Source: an uncultured Blautia sp. (GTDB lineage: Bacteria; Bacillota; Clostridia; Lachnospirales; Lachnospiraceae). From it: DNA of 64,000 nucleotides. The DNA lies in contig NZ_CAKRNY010000010.1 in the NCBI RefSeq assembly GCF_934371575.1, positions 27,850-91,849 of the forward strand, in the 5' to 3' direction. This document shows positions 9,323 through 17,006 of the stretch, piece after piece; position 1 is the stretch's first letter, and every line of letters starts with the position of its first letter. The notes under the pieces are model-generated. The model had not been told where the DNA came from. It worked only from the letters and a program-made list of their open reading frames with translations, and did no database searches. Made by a program: the position numbers and the translations under genes.

Positions 9323-11485
9323 TCAGATCTGATACCACCTGATCTCATTTGCTTCCATATGTAATTCAAAGCTGCTGCCGTCACCTTTGTATACCACAGT
9401 ATCCTGGGGCTCATAGGTGTTATTTACGACACAGTACTTTCCGTTCTTCACATAAGCGTGAACCTCTACATTGTAGTTGGAAGAATACCAGCGGTTCAGC
9501 TCCTCTTCAGCAGAAGCGGACCAGAGAACTGCACGGTAAAGTACACGACTGTTCTTAAAGCTGTATGGAAGTCCGCTGATATAAACGCCACGGCCTTTTC
9601 CAAAGGTTTTTACAGCCATCTGTACCTCCTGATCATTCTGGATCAGGATGCAGGTATCCGGGAGGGCAAAGATGTTTTTCTTTCCTTCTCCAAAGTCCAC
9701 TTCACCGTCTGCATCCGCAAGAATAAAGTGATCCTTATGCTCTTCCCAGTTATATTTGTCAGTATTTAAATTAAATCCTCTTTCTTCCTCTACACCGAGC
9801 ACATCATCCAGCTGGAAGAATTTTCCCTGCCACTGATGGGCTGCCGGCTCACCAACTCCGATAAAGCCGCCGCCATTATAAACAAACTCTTTAACAGCAG
9901 TGATAATTGTCTCATTTACCCAGTACTCACCGCCGCTCTGTGCTGTGTCTGCATCTCCCACATTGATCACAACGTCAAATTTCTTCAGCAGATCTCTGTC
10001 TTCCAGAATATCATCAAAGCTGATAAATGAAACATCAAATGGCGCACCGCTTAACGCCTCGATAATTCCGAAATAGGAATAGTTCTGTTTATGGTAAATT
10101 GCATGATGTACCATATGATTTCCCCAGGAGCGCATCCGTCCCCAGCAGTTTAATACGGCAACACGTTTCACACAATATGGTGTTACACCCTGAATATTGT
10201 CGTACAGTGTACGGAACTCCTGGCAGACTTCCTTGATGTACTGTACAAAATCCGGGAACTGAAGTGCCAGCTTCAAATATCCGCCATAACCGATTCTCTG
10301 GATTGGGCTTCTCAGAATGGCACGTCTTGCAGTCACCCAGTTTACCTTTGCCTCTTTCACCGGATCTCCGCCTTCATGGAAGGTATCCGGGAAAAAGTAA
10401 GGAAGGAAACGTCCCTCTGTGTATTTTACATTCTTAATATCACTAAAAAGACGTAATGTAGCACCATTTCCAACACTTCCAACAACTGCATCCAGTCCGA
10501 TGGATGCGAACTCATCCATAAACGGCTCCATACCAATCCAGTGATCTCCCATGAACATCATGGCTTCTTTGCCATATTCATGGACAATATCTACCATTTC
10601 TTTTGCAAGTCTGGCAACCTCACGGCGCTGGAATGCCTGGAAATCCTTAAATTCTTTAGAAGGGATGCGATAGGTATTGTTCATATATCCCTGATCAATA
10701 ATATATTCCGGACGGAATGGATAGCCCACCTCTTTTTCAAACTGCTCCAGTATATACGGGCTTACAGAAGCAGAATAGCCAAACCAGTCTACATATTTTT
10801 CTCTTGCAAGTTCATCAAAGATCAGAGTAAACTGATGGAAAAATGTGGTAAAACGAACCACATTCACATACGGATGGGTGTCAAGGAACCTGCGGAGACG
10901 TTCCATGGAATGTGCTCTTGTCTTCGGCTGACGCACATCAAAGGTGATCTGCGGCTCCACATCCTTCCATTCATTAACCACTGCATTATACATATGTACC
11001 GGGTCCCACATGATATATGCCAGAAAGCTGACCGTATATTCATGAAAAAGCTTCGCAGATGTGATCACCACATTTCCACTCTCTTCCTCATATGACCACT
11101 GGCTGACCGGAACCACCTCACCGGTCGTACGGTCAATAACCTCCCACCATCTGGTGATATCGTCACGGGTATTCACCTTCAGCATATCCGGGTACAGATG
11201 ATCCATAAGATGGATTTCAAGCTTGTCCGATGTTGCGGTATGGAAAGAACTCATAATGTACATCTGCTGAATCTCATCCGGGTTTGCCTTTGCCCATTCA
11301 TTGTCTTTTCTGGTGGTGTAATAAGTAGCGTAGATTTTTGCTCCGGTATCCTTCAGTTCCTGAGGAAACTCAGTTCCATCACAGTCACGGATCGCATCTG
11401 CTCCCCACTCTTTCATAATATCCAGAGTTTCCTTTACTACATCAAGATTGGTAGGGATAGTAACTCTTCCTTTTGTCTGCTCCAT
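9323..11485 (-). CDS. GH112 1,3-beta-galactosyl-N-acetylhexosamine phosphorylase
   Basis: Cytoplasmic phosphorylase that cleaves lacto-N-biose or galacto-N-biose with phosphate to galactose 1-phosphate and the N-acetylhexosamine, used on human-milk and mucin glycans. The 720 residues match the family length, and the typical N-terminus is seen (KGRVTIPTNLDVVKETLDIM, GADAIRDCDGTEFP, YYTTRKDNEWAK), as are a TIM-barrel core and a C-terminal beta domain. No signal peptide. ATG at 11485 with GAGG upstream. Specificity (LNB, GNB or D-galactosyl-rhamnose) cannot be set from sequence. The divergent sugar importer at 13619-16705 is a plausible partner, though three unrelated genes lie between. Confidence 0.92.
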   Translation of the reverse strand: MEQTKGRVTIPTNLDVVKETLDIMKEWGADAIRDCDGTEFPQELKDTGAKIYATYYTTRKDNEWAKANPDEIQQMYIMSSFHTATSDKLEIHLMDHLYPDMLKVNTRDDITRWWEVIDRTTGEVVPVSQWSYEEESGNVVITSAKLFHEYTVSFLAYIMWDPVHMYNAVVNEWKDVEPQITFDVRQPKTRAHSMERLRRFLDTHPYVNVVRFTTFFHQFTLIFDELAREKYVDWFGYSASVSPYILEQFEKEVGYPFRPEYIIDQGYMNNTYRIPSKEFKDFQAFQRREVARLAKEMVDIVHEYGKEAMMFMGDHWIGMEPFMDEFASIGLDAVVGSVGNGATLRLFSDIKNVKYTEGRFLPYFFPDTFHEGGDPVKEAKVNWVTARRAILRSPIQRIGYGGYLKLALQFPDFVQYIKEVCQEFRTLYDNIQGVTPYCVKRVAVLNCWGRMRSWGNHMVHHAIYHKQNYSYFGIIEALSGAPFDVSFISFDDILEDRDLLKKFDVVINVGDADTAQSGGEYWVNETIITAVKEFVYNGGGFIGVGEPAAHQWQGKFFQLDDVLGVEEERGFNLNTDKYNWEEHKDHFILADADGEVDFGEGKKNIFALPDTCILIQNDQEVQMAVKTFGKGRGVYISGLPYSFKNSRVLYRAVLWSASAEEELNRWYSSNYNVEVHAYVKNGKYCVVNNTYEPQDTVVYKGDGSSFELHMEANEIRWYQI

Positions 11486-11555
11486 TTTGCGACCTCACTT
11501 TATCTTTTATAATGTTCGTCTTTGCAGTTTTCCTGATTCTTTTACCTGTAGTATA

Positions 11556-11584
11556 AGAATACGTTTTTGGAGACTGTTTTTCAA
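11556..11584 (-). promoter_or_regulatory. Probable promoter of the GH112 gene
   Basis: TTGAAA (11584-11579), 17-bp spacer, TATTCT (11561-11556), in the 119-nt gap before the gene. Confidence 0.5.
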
Positions 11585-11604
11585 CCGGGTTTTTGCTATG
11601 GTTT

Positions 11605-12387
11605 TTAGAAATCTTGCTTTTCTTTTAACTTGTTTTTTAACTTATCTGCCAACACGAGAACAGATACCCCCAATGCCGGTATTATGATCACCAGAGTCTC
11701 AAAAATCTTTAATCCTGTATGCACCGGTTCCTCATAAAATGTGCGCATGCTTTCCCGGAGACATTCATACATGATTATCCGGTCCATAAAATCTATCATC
11801 TGCGATTCTGTCTGATCTGTTTCAAAAACAGTTCGATACACATCAGTATACAGCTTTTCAATAAAGCTAATACTCTTTCGGTCTGTATATCCCGTTCCTA
11901 TCGGATTCCCGTCTCCATCGTACAACACTCTTCCATTATCGGAAATGAAATAGGGAAGCTCTGATCCGTCTGTATCCATAAAAACAAAATATCCATCTGG
12001 ATCATCCTCCTTACCCACATAGCGTTGCTGGGCATATCCAAGGCAATTGTCATCCTTATCATAGTAGCCGTATATAGTACCGGTGGCAAATTCTTCCACA
12101 TCATTGACAGGAGCATCTGTCACATAATCTATATGAAACCATTCCTCGTTATCCAGATAGACTGTGTTCCCCTGCATATATCCTGCCACTTTTCCATCTG
12201 CCAGAATTTCTGTTTTGCGGCTGCCGGAATACAGATCCGAATAGATGACAATGGTTTCAGCTGAATTTAAGGCTTCCTTTGCCTCATCTGCGTTGTCAAA
12301 TTCCATTTGTGGCGCTTTGACGCAGCCGGAAAGCCAAAAGGTTCCGGCAAAGAAAAAAAGTGTGATTCCTTTTACTGCTTTTTTCAC
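11605..12387 (-). CDS. Putative lipoprotein with a C-terminal membrane anchor, unknown function
   Basis: 260 residues, not recognised. A lipoprotein signal is clear: positively charged MKKAVKG, hydrophobic stretch and lipobox LSGC. The middle is acidic and rich in Tyr/Gly/Asp turns (YGYYDKDDNCLGY, LYDGDGNPIGTGY), suggesting beta repeats. A second hydrophobic helix (about 225-248) sits near the C-terminus, followed by a Lys-rich tail, so the protein may be tethered at both ends. GTG start one base after the stop of the preceding gene, with GGAG 7 nt upstream. Forms a two-gene operon with 12389-12970. Confidence 0.8.
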   Translation of the reverse strand: MKKAVKGITLFFFAGTFWLSGCVKAPQMEFDNADEAKEALNSAETIVIYSDLYSGSRKTEILADGKVAGYMQGNTVYLDNEEWFHIDYVTDAPVNDVEEFATGTIYGYYDKDDNCLGYAQQRYVGKEDDPDGYFVFMDTDGSELPYFISDNGRVLYDGDGNPIGTGYTDRKSISFIEKLYTDVYRTVFETDQTESQMIDFMDRIIMYECLRESMRTFYEEPVHTGLKIFETLVIIIPALGVSVLVLADKLKNKLKEKQDF

Positions 12388-12388
12388 G

Positions 12389-12970
12389 TCACTTCTCCTT
12401 TACAAATTTCCCGGAAAAAGGAAGTACTTTGCCTGTCTTGATATAATACTCAATATTCCCCTTCATTTCTTTCTGAAGATCTGTGATCCAGAAGGAATTT
12501 TCTTCCTGGTTTACCGCATTCTCCTTTGCCGGGATTACAGGACTGGTAAGCTGCTTACGGATGAAATTATCCAGATTGGAATACCCAAGATAACCAATCT
12601 TGCCATTTTTTGTCAGCCAGAAATATAAATACTCTCCCTGGGCATTTGGTCCGAATACCATGGCTTTCTGCCTCATTGTATAGAATTTTCCAAGCCATGC
12701 AGAGCCCAGCGGTGTTTCCACATTTTTATAGGCTTCATAAATGTCTTCGATTTTTTTCGGCTGTCCCATGCCAATCATCATCACGGCATCTGAAGATACC
12801 GAATTGTAGCTTTCCGGAGTAGAAGTTACCCAGATTGAAACGCCAGCAATAATAAGAATTGTAGCAATTGTGATCAGGATTGTGGATTCATATCCTCTAA
12901 GCAGCACATATCCTCCAAACAGCGCCACAATCGTTCCGACAATGCGAAATGCCCATTTTCTTACTTCCAT
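12389..12970 (-). CDS. Conserved hypothetical protein with two N-terminal membrane helices
   Basis: 193 residues, not recognised. Two hydrophobic helices (about 8-25 and 29-48) follow a short cytoplasmic start; the remaining ~140 residues are soluble, with YFWLTKNGKIGYLGYSNLDNFIRKQL as a notable aromatic block. ATG at 12970 is preceded by AGGAGG at 10 nt. Partner of the following lipoprotein gene (1-nt gap), so both probably serve one envelope function. Confidence 0.75.
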   Translation of the reverse strand: MEVRKWAFRIVGTIVALFGGYVLLRGYESTILITIATILIIAGVSIWVTSTPESYNSVSSDAVMMIGMGQPKKIEDIYEAYKNVETPLGSAWLGKFYTMRQKAMVFGPNAQGEYLYFWLTKNGKIGYLGYSNLDNFIRKQLTSPVIPAKENAVNQEENSFWITDLQKEMKGNIEYYIKTGKVLPFSGKFVKEK

Positions 12971-13023
12971 ACTCCATATTCCTCCTTCCCATTTTCAGTA
13001 TTTTCCTATTAAATGTGTTTTTC

Positions 13024-13281
13024 TCAACTGTCAAAATCAGTCTCAAACACGCCTTCCGGTGTACGCATAGTAAGCACACCAAGATTAAAGTCATCCTCCA
13101 TTATGGTGATATGATACTCAAAGATCACATCATCCTCAAACTTGGAAAGCAGAATATAGCTTCCATTTTCTTTCCCCTCGATCTGGTCGCAGATATCATC
13201 ATACACATCTGCCCCGGAAATTTTACGGGGATATCCGGATTCCTTTATTTTTTTCTCAATAGCAGCATATAATTCGTCCAT
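13024..13281 (-). CDS. Small conserved hypothetical protein
   Basis: About 85 residues, acidic, alpha/beta, no membrane segment (MDELYAAIEKKIKESG start, C-terminal GVLTMRTPEGVFETDFDS). I chose the ATG at 13281, with GGGAG about 10 nt upstream; the frame is open up to 13347 but the extra residues lack a ribosome site. Function unknown. A 53-nt gap separates it from 12970. Confidence 0.6.
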   Translation of the reverse strand: MDELYAAIEKKIKESGYPRKISGADVYDDICDQIEGKENGSYILLSKFEDDVIFEYHITIMEDDFNLGVLTMRTPEGVFETDFDS

Positions 13282-13479
13282 CAGCTGCACACTCCCTTCT
13301 TTTGTTATTTGATTGTAATTGTATAATATCTGCATATAGTATGTCAAACCACGTTTTACAACTAAACGCTCTCTTCATAACTTATCTGCGTTCAAAAAAC
13401 AACATTTTTATTTTTTGTTTTTGTGGTTTTACACTTTAGCTTTGTGCATTATGTTAGTTTATTTCTCTTTTTTTATGAT

Positions 13480-13589
13480 ATTAGTTGTTTTTTTGACTAA
13501 TTCATGTTGACATTCTGTTGTTTTTATTGTATGCTATTTTCCATAGAGAGGCATTCCGCCAGATCTTTATATGCAGATTGCAGAATGCC
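13480..13589 (+). promoter_or_regulatory. Promoter and inverted repeats before the sugar ABC operon
   Basis: TTGACA (13507-13512), 17-bp spacer, TATGCT (13530-13535). An inverted repeat ATTAGT/ACTAAT lies just upstream (about 13480-13501), a possible operator. In the 5' UTR, GGCATTC (13550-13556) pairs with GAATGCC (13583-13589). Nothing else stands out in 13282-13618. Confidence 0.55.
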
Positions 13590-13618
13590 CAGCTCGTATC
13601 TAAAGGGAGGTATTTTAT

Positions 13619-14848
13619 ATGAAAATGAAACAGGTTTTAACTGCAGGTGTAGCTTTATCAATGGCTCTCTCCATGGCTCCGGTCACCGTATCCGCCGCAG
13701 ACAAGGTTGACATTAATGTCATCGCTGCACAGTACGGTCAGCAGACCGCTGACTGGTGGGCGAACTTCGTGACAGAATTTAATGAGGCAAACCCGGACAT
13801 TAACCTGAACGTAGAAGTTGTTTCCTGGAACGACATCTATACCGTAGTAAACACCCGTATCGCTAACGGCGAGGCACCAGATGTACTGAATATCGATGTA
13901 TTCGCTGATTATCAGGCAGATGATCTTCTCCTTCCGATTCAGGACGTTGTATCAGAAGAGACATACAGTAAAATGTATGATGCCTTCCTTGCACAGTCTG
14001 AAGTAGATGGAACTGTATGGGCAATCCCGGACCTTGCATCCGCACGTGCTATGTACTATAACAAAGATATCCTTGATGCAGCAGGCGTTGAAGTTCCTAC
14101 TACATGGGAGGAACTGAAAGCTGCATGTGAAGCTCTCAAGGCTTATGACGACAGCATTTATCCATGGGGCATCGATATGACAACTGACGAAGGTCAGGCA
14201 GCTTTCGCATACTATACCTGGAATAATGGCGGCGGCTTCGTTGACGACGAAGGAAACTGGACACTGAACAGCGATAAGAACGTGGAAGCAATCCAGTACG
14301 CAATTGATCTTGTAAATTCCGGTTACACAAACACCGATCCTGCTAACGATACCCGTTACGACCTGCAGGATATGTTCGGCGCTGGCAAAGTAGCTATGCT
14401 GATCGCACCGAACAGCTTACCGACTTATATCGCTACAGGCGGAAATGAAGTTAACTATGGTGTAGCTTCTATTCCTTCTAACACAGGCGAGTCTGTTTCT
14501 GCTGGTGTTATGGACCGTTTCATGTGCTTCGACAATGATTACTCAGATGATGAGAAGGCTGCTATCTCTACATTCTTTGATTATTTCTATGATGATGCCC
14601 GTTATACAGAGTGGGTTGACATGGAAGGCTTCCTTCCTGCAACAAAGACTGGCGGCGAGGCTCTTGCAGCAGCAAACGAAGATATGGCAAGCTGGATCGA
14701 CATTTTAGACAGCTGTAAATTCTATCCGACAGCAAAGGCTGAATGGGCAGATGTAAAACAGGGTGTTATCAATGTTGAGCAGAACGCTCTTCTTGGCGGC
14801 GACGTTCAGCAATTACTGGATGACCTTCAGGCAGAAATCGCCGGCTAA
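13619..14848 (+). CDS. Sugar ABC transporter substrate-binding protein (family 1)
   Basis: Extracellular solute receptor of a carbohydrate importer, 409 residues. It has an N-terminal signal (residues 1-27, ending TVSAAD), then the two-lobe binding fold: FVTEFNEANPDINLNVE, GEAPDVLNID, PTTWEELKAAC and GAGKVAMLI. The signal has no lipobox cysteine, unusual for a Gram-positive binding protein, so it may be secreted or retained by another means. ATG at 13619 with GGGAGG 8 nt upstream. First gene of a three-gene operon without its own ATPase; a shared MsiK-type ATPase elsewhere is likely. Ligand unknown; LNB/GNB is suggested only by the GH112 gene nearby. Confidence 0.9.
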   Translation: MKMKQVLTAGVALSMALSMAPVTVSAADKVDINVIAAQYGQQTADWWANFVTEFNEANPDINLNVEVVSWNDIYTVVNTRIANGEAPDVLNIDVFADYQADDLLLPIQDVVSEETYSKMYDAFLAQSEVDGTVWAIPDLASARAMYYNKDILDAAGVEVPTTWEELKAACEALKAYDDSIYPWGIDMTTDEGQAAFAYYTWNNGGGFVDDEGNWTLNSDKNVEAIQYAIDLVNSGYTNTDPANDTRYDLQDMFGAGKVAMLIAPNSLPTYIATGGNEVNYGVASIPSNTGESVSAGVMDRFMCFDNDYSDDEKAAISTFFDYFYDDARYTEWVDMEGFLPATKTGGEALAAANEDMASWIDILDSCKFYPTAKAEWADVKQGVINVEQNALLGGDVQQLLDDLQAEIAG

Positions 14849-14866
14849 TTTTAATCCAAAGGATTC

Positions 14867-14915
14867 CCATTACGAGGAAGATAATGGGCCGGACTTACAG
14901 GTCCGGTCCATTTTT
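14867..14915 (+). terminator. Intercistronic tandem hairpins (partial terminator)
   Basis: CCCATTA/TAATGGG hairpin (14867-14889) overlaps a GC-rich stem GGGCCGGAC (14886-14894) with GTCCGGTCC (14901-14909), followed by ATTTTT. It probably lets most transcripts stop after the binding-protein gene, giving more receptor than permease. Confidence 0.75.
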
Positions 14916-14961
14916 AAGTTTGCGAAGCAAGCGCCACTTTACAAAAAAGAGAGGTATCCCT

Positions 14962-15840
14962 GTGAAGAAAAAATTCAAAAAAGTGGAACCATATGTATGG
15001 ATCCTGCCAAGTGTCCTTCTCATGGCAATTTTCATTCTGGTTCCTATTATCTTTGTATTCCGTATGGCCTTAAGCGACGTCAGCAAAGCTGGTCTGATCA
15101 AAGGCTTCGCCGGTCTGGAAAACTTCCGCAAGGTAACAAGCACTCCTGTTTTTGGTATGGTCCTGAAGAACACACTTGTATGGACCGTTGCCGTTGTTGG
15201 TATCTCCACTCTGCTCGGCTTCATCCTTGCAATCCTTCTCAACAATGAGTTTAAAGGACGTAAGCTGGCTCGTGCCGTTATTGTTTTCCCATGGGCCACA
15301 ACCCTGATCGTTCAGGCGAGCATCTGGAAATTCATCATTGACACAGATTACGGTACTTTAAATACCCTGCTGATGAAGCTTGGTATTATCGATCATGCTG
15401 TCAACTGGACTCCTACTGCCGGAGCCTATTTCGCATGGGAGATTGCCTGCGGTATTTTCGTTACCATTCCATTTGTAACCTTTACTGTACTTTCCGGTCT
15501 GCAGAGCATTGATGCCAGCTACTATGAGGCCGCAGCTGTGGACGGTGCCACATACTGGCAGAAAATGTTCCAGATCACTATCCCGCTGGTACGTCCCAAC
15601 CTTACTATCAGCACCATTTTGAACATTATCTACGTATTTAACTCTTTTCCGATCATATGGACCATTACCAAGGGTGACCCTGCTAACCGTACCGACACCC
15701 TGGTTACCTATCTGTACAAACTGGCTTTCTATAACGGAAAACAGGGACAGGCAGCAGCCGTATCTGTTATCGGCTTCCTGATCCTTCTTTTCTGCGCCAG
15801 CCTGTACATGGTTTCCGTACTGAAGAAAGGAGACGACTGA
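14962..15840 (+). CDS. Sugar ABC transporter permease 1 (MalF type)
   Basis: 292-residue integral membrane subunit with six hydrophobic segments; the EAA loop, which docks to the ATPase, is seen as YYEAAAVDGATYWQKMFQIT. I chose the GTG at 14962 (VKKKFKKVEPYVWILPS) because AGAGAGG lies 7 nt before it; the frame is open further upstream but would run through the terminator hairpin. One base separates its stop from the next permease. Confidence 0.92.
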   Translation: MKKKFKKVEPYVWILPSVLLMAIFILVPIIFVFRMALSDVSKAGLIKGFAGLENFRKVTSTPVFGMVLKNTLVWTVAVVGISTLLGFILAILLNNEFKGRKLARAVIVFPWATTLIVQASIWKFIIDTDYGTLNTLLMKLGIIDHAVNWTPTAGAYFAWEIACGIFVTIPFVTFTVLSGLQSIDASYYEAAAVDGATYWQKMFQITIPLVRPNLTISTILNIIYVFNSFPIIWTITKGDPANRTDTLVTYLYKLAFYNGKQGQAAAVSVIGFLILLFCASLYMVSVLKKGDD

Positions 15841-15841
15841 T

Positions 15842-16705
15842 ATGGCAAGCACCAACGTTTCAGCTAAGAAAAAGAATACCAAAAACACAGTTTTGCGTGT
15901 ATTGCTCTATGTAGTAATCATCGCCATCTGTCTGATAACTTTGTACCCGTATTTTGTAACTGTATGTACTGCTCTTAAAAGCCGTGCGGAAATCTTCTCC
16001 ATGAACGGAACTATTTTCCCCATTAAGGCAATCTGGTCCAACTTTACAGACGTATGGAAGCTGGCACCTATGAGCAGCTATATGCTGAACTCCATTGTGA
16101 TCGCAGGAGGCTCCACTCTTCTGGCCATGCTCTGCGGTATCCCTGCTGCTTATGCCCTGTCCAGAATGAAATTCAAAGGTCAGACTGCATTTCTGGGATT
16201 TGTTATTGTTTCCCAGATGTTTGCGCCGGTTGTACTTCTCATCGGTATTTATAAGGTCATGATGGCATTCCACCTGACCAACAGCATTATCGGCCTGATC
16301 TTTATCAATGCAGCATTTAACCAGGCATTCGCCATCTGGCTGCTCCGTGGTACCTTCCTGAGCATTTCCCCGGAGATGGAGCAGGCTGCCACAATTGACG
16401 GCTGCAACCGAGTACACGCCCTTTTAAAGATTCTTCTGCCTGTTGCCGCACCTGGTATCGTTACAGCGCTTATTTTCGTATTTATCAACGCATGGAACGA
16501 ATATACCGTGGCACTCACACTGATCTCCACAGATACCTTCAAGCCTCTGACAGTTGGTATCAATATTTTCAACGGCTACAACATGATCGAGTGGCAGTAT
16601 CTGTTTGCTGCTTCCCTCTATGCAATTGTTCCGGTTGTTATTCTGTTCGTTGGAATCGAAAAAAATCTGGTTGGCGGACTGACTTCCGGTGGTGTCAAGG
16701 GTTGA
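15842..16705 (+). CDS. Sugar ABC transporter permease 2 (MalG type)
   Basis: 287 residues, six membrane segments, EAA loop EMEQAATIDGCNRVHALLKI followed by LPVAAPGIVTALIF, as in MalG-family permeases. It pairs with the preceding permease. Last gene of the importer operon; a hairpin terminator follows. Confidence 0.92.
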   Translation: MASTNVSAKKKNTKNTVLRVLLYVVIIAICLITLYPYFVTVCTALKSRAEIFSMNGTIFPIKAIWSNFTDVWKLAPMSSYMLNSIVIAGGSTLLAMLCGIPAAYALSRMKFKGQTAFLGFVIVSQMFAPVVLLIGIYKVMMAFHLTNSIIGLIFINAAFNQAFAIWLLRGTFLSISPEMEQAATIDGCNRVHALLKILLPVAAPGIVTALIFVFINAWNEYTVALTLISTDTFKPLTVGINIFNGYNMIEWQYLFAASLYAIVPVVILFVGIEKNLVGGLTSGGVKG

Positions 16706-16750
16706 TTTTTATTTTTTTCAAAGTATAATAGAAAAAGATGCGGACATATT

Positions 16751-16775
16751 AAAGGGTTGCCCATGGCAGCCCTTT
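16751..16775 (+). terminator. Terminator after the ABC operon
   Basis: AAAGGGTTGCC and GGCAGCCCTTT arms around CAT, with a short T-rich tail. Confidence 0.5.
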
Positions 16776-16912
16776 GTTCATGCCCTCTTACGAAATACAG
16801 GGCAAAACTATACTCAGTTTCTGCACTTCAGCCAAAAACATATTGCAAGTATTTTTTACATAGAAAAAATTTCAGCACATTTCACAGTTTTTTAAATTCA
16901 CAGTTTTTCACC

Positions 16913-16995
16913 TTGACTTTTCTGTGAAATACTGTAATATTGTAAGTGCACAATATCTAGTATGTATTTAAGATAATAAACACAATATATGGAGG
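16913..16995 (+). promoter_or_regulatory. nrdDG promoter with tandem NrdR boxes
   Basis: TTGACT (16913-16918), 16-bp spacer, TAATAT (16935-16940). Two copies resembling the NrdR box ACACWATATMTWGTGT follow: GCACAATATCTAGTAT at 16948-16963 (14/16) and ACACAATATATGGAGG at 16980-16995 (13/16). Their starts are 32 bp apart, the three-turn spacing typical of NrdR sites. Confidence 0.75.
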
Positions 16996-17006
16996 GATTT
17001 TGAAAT

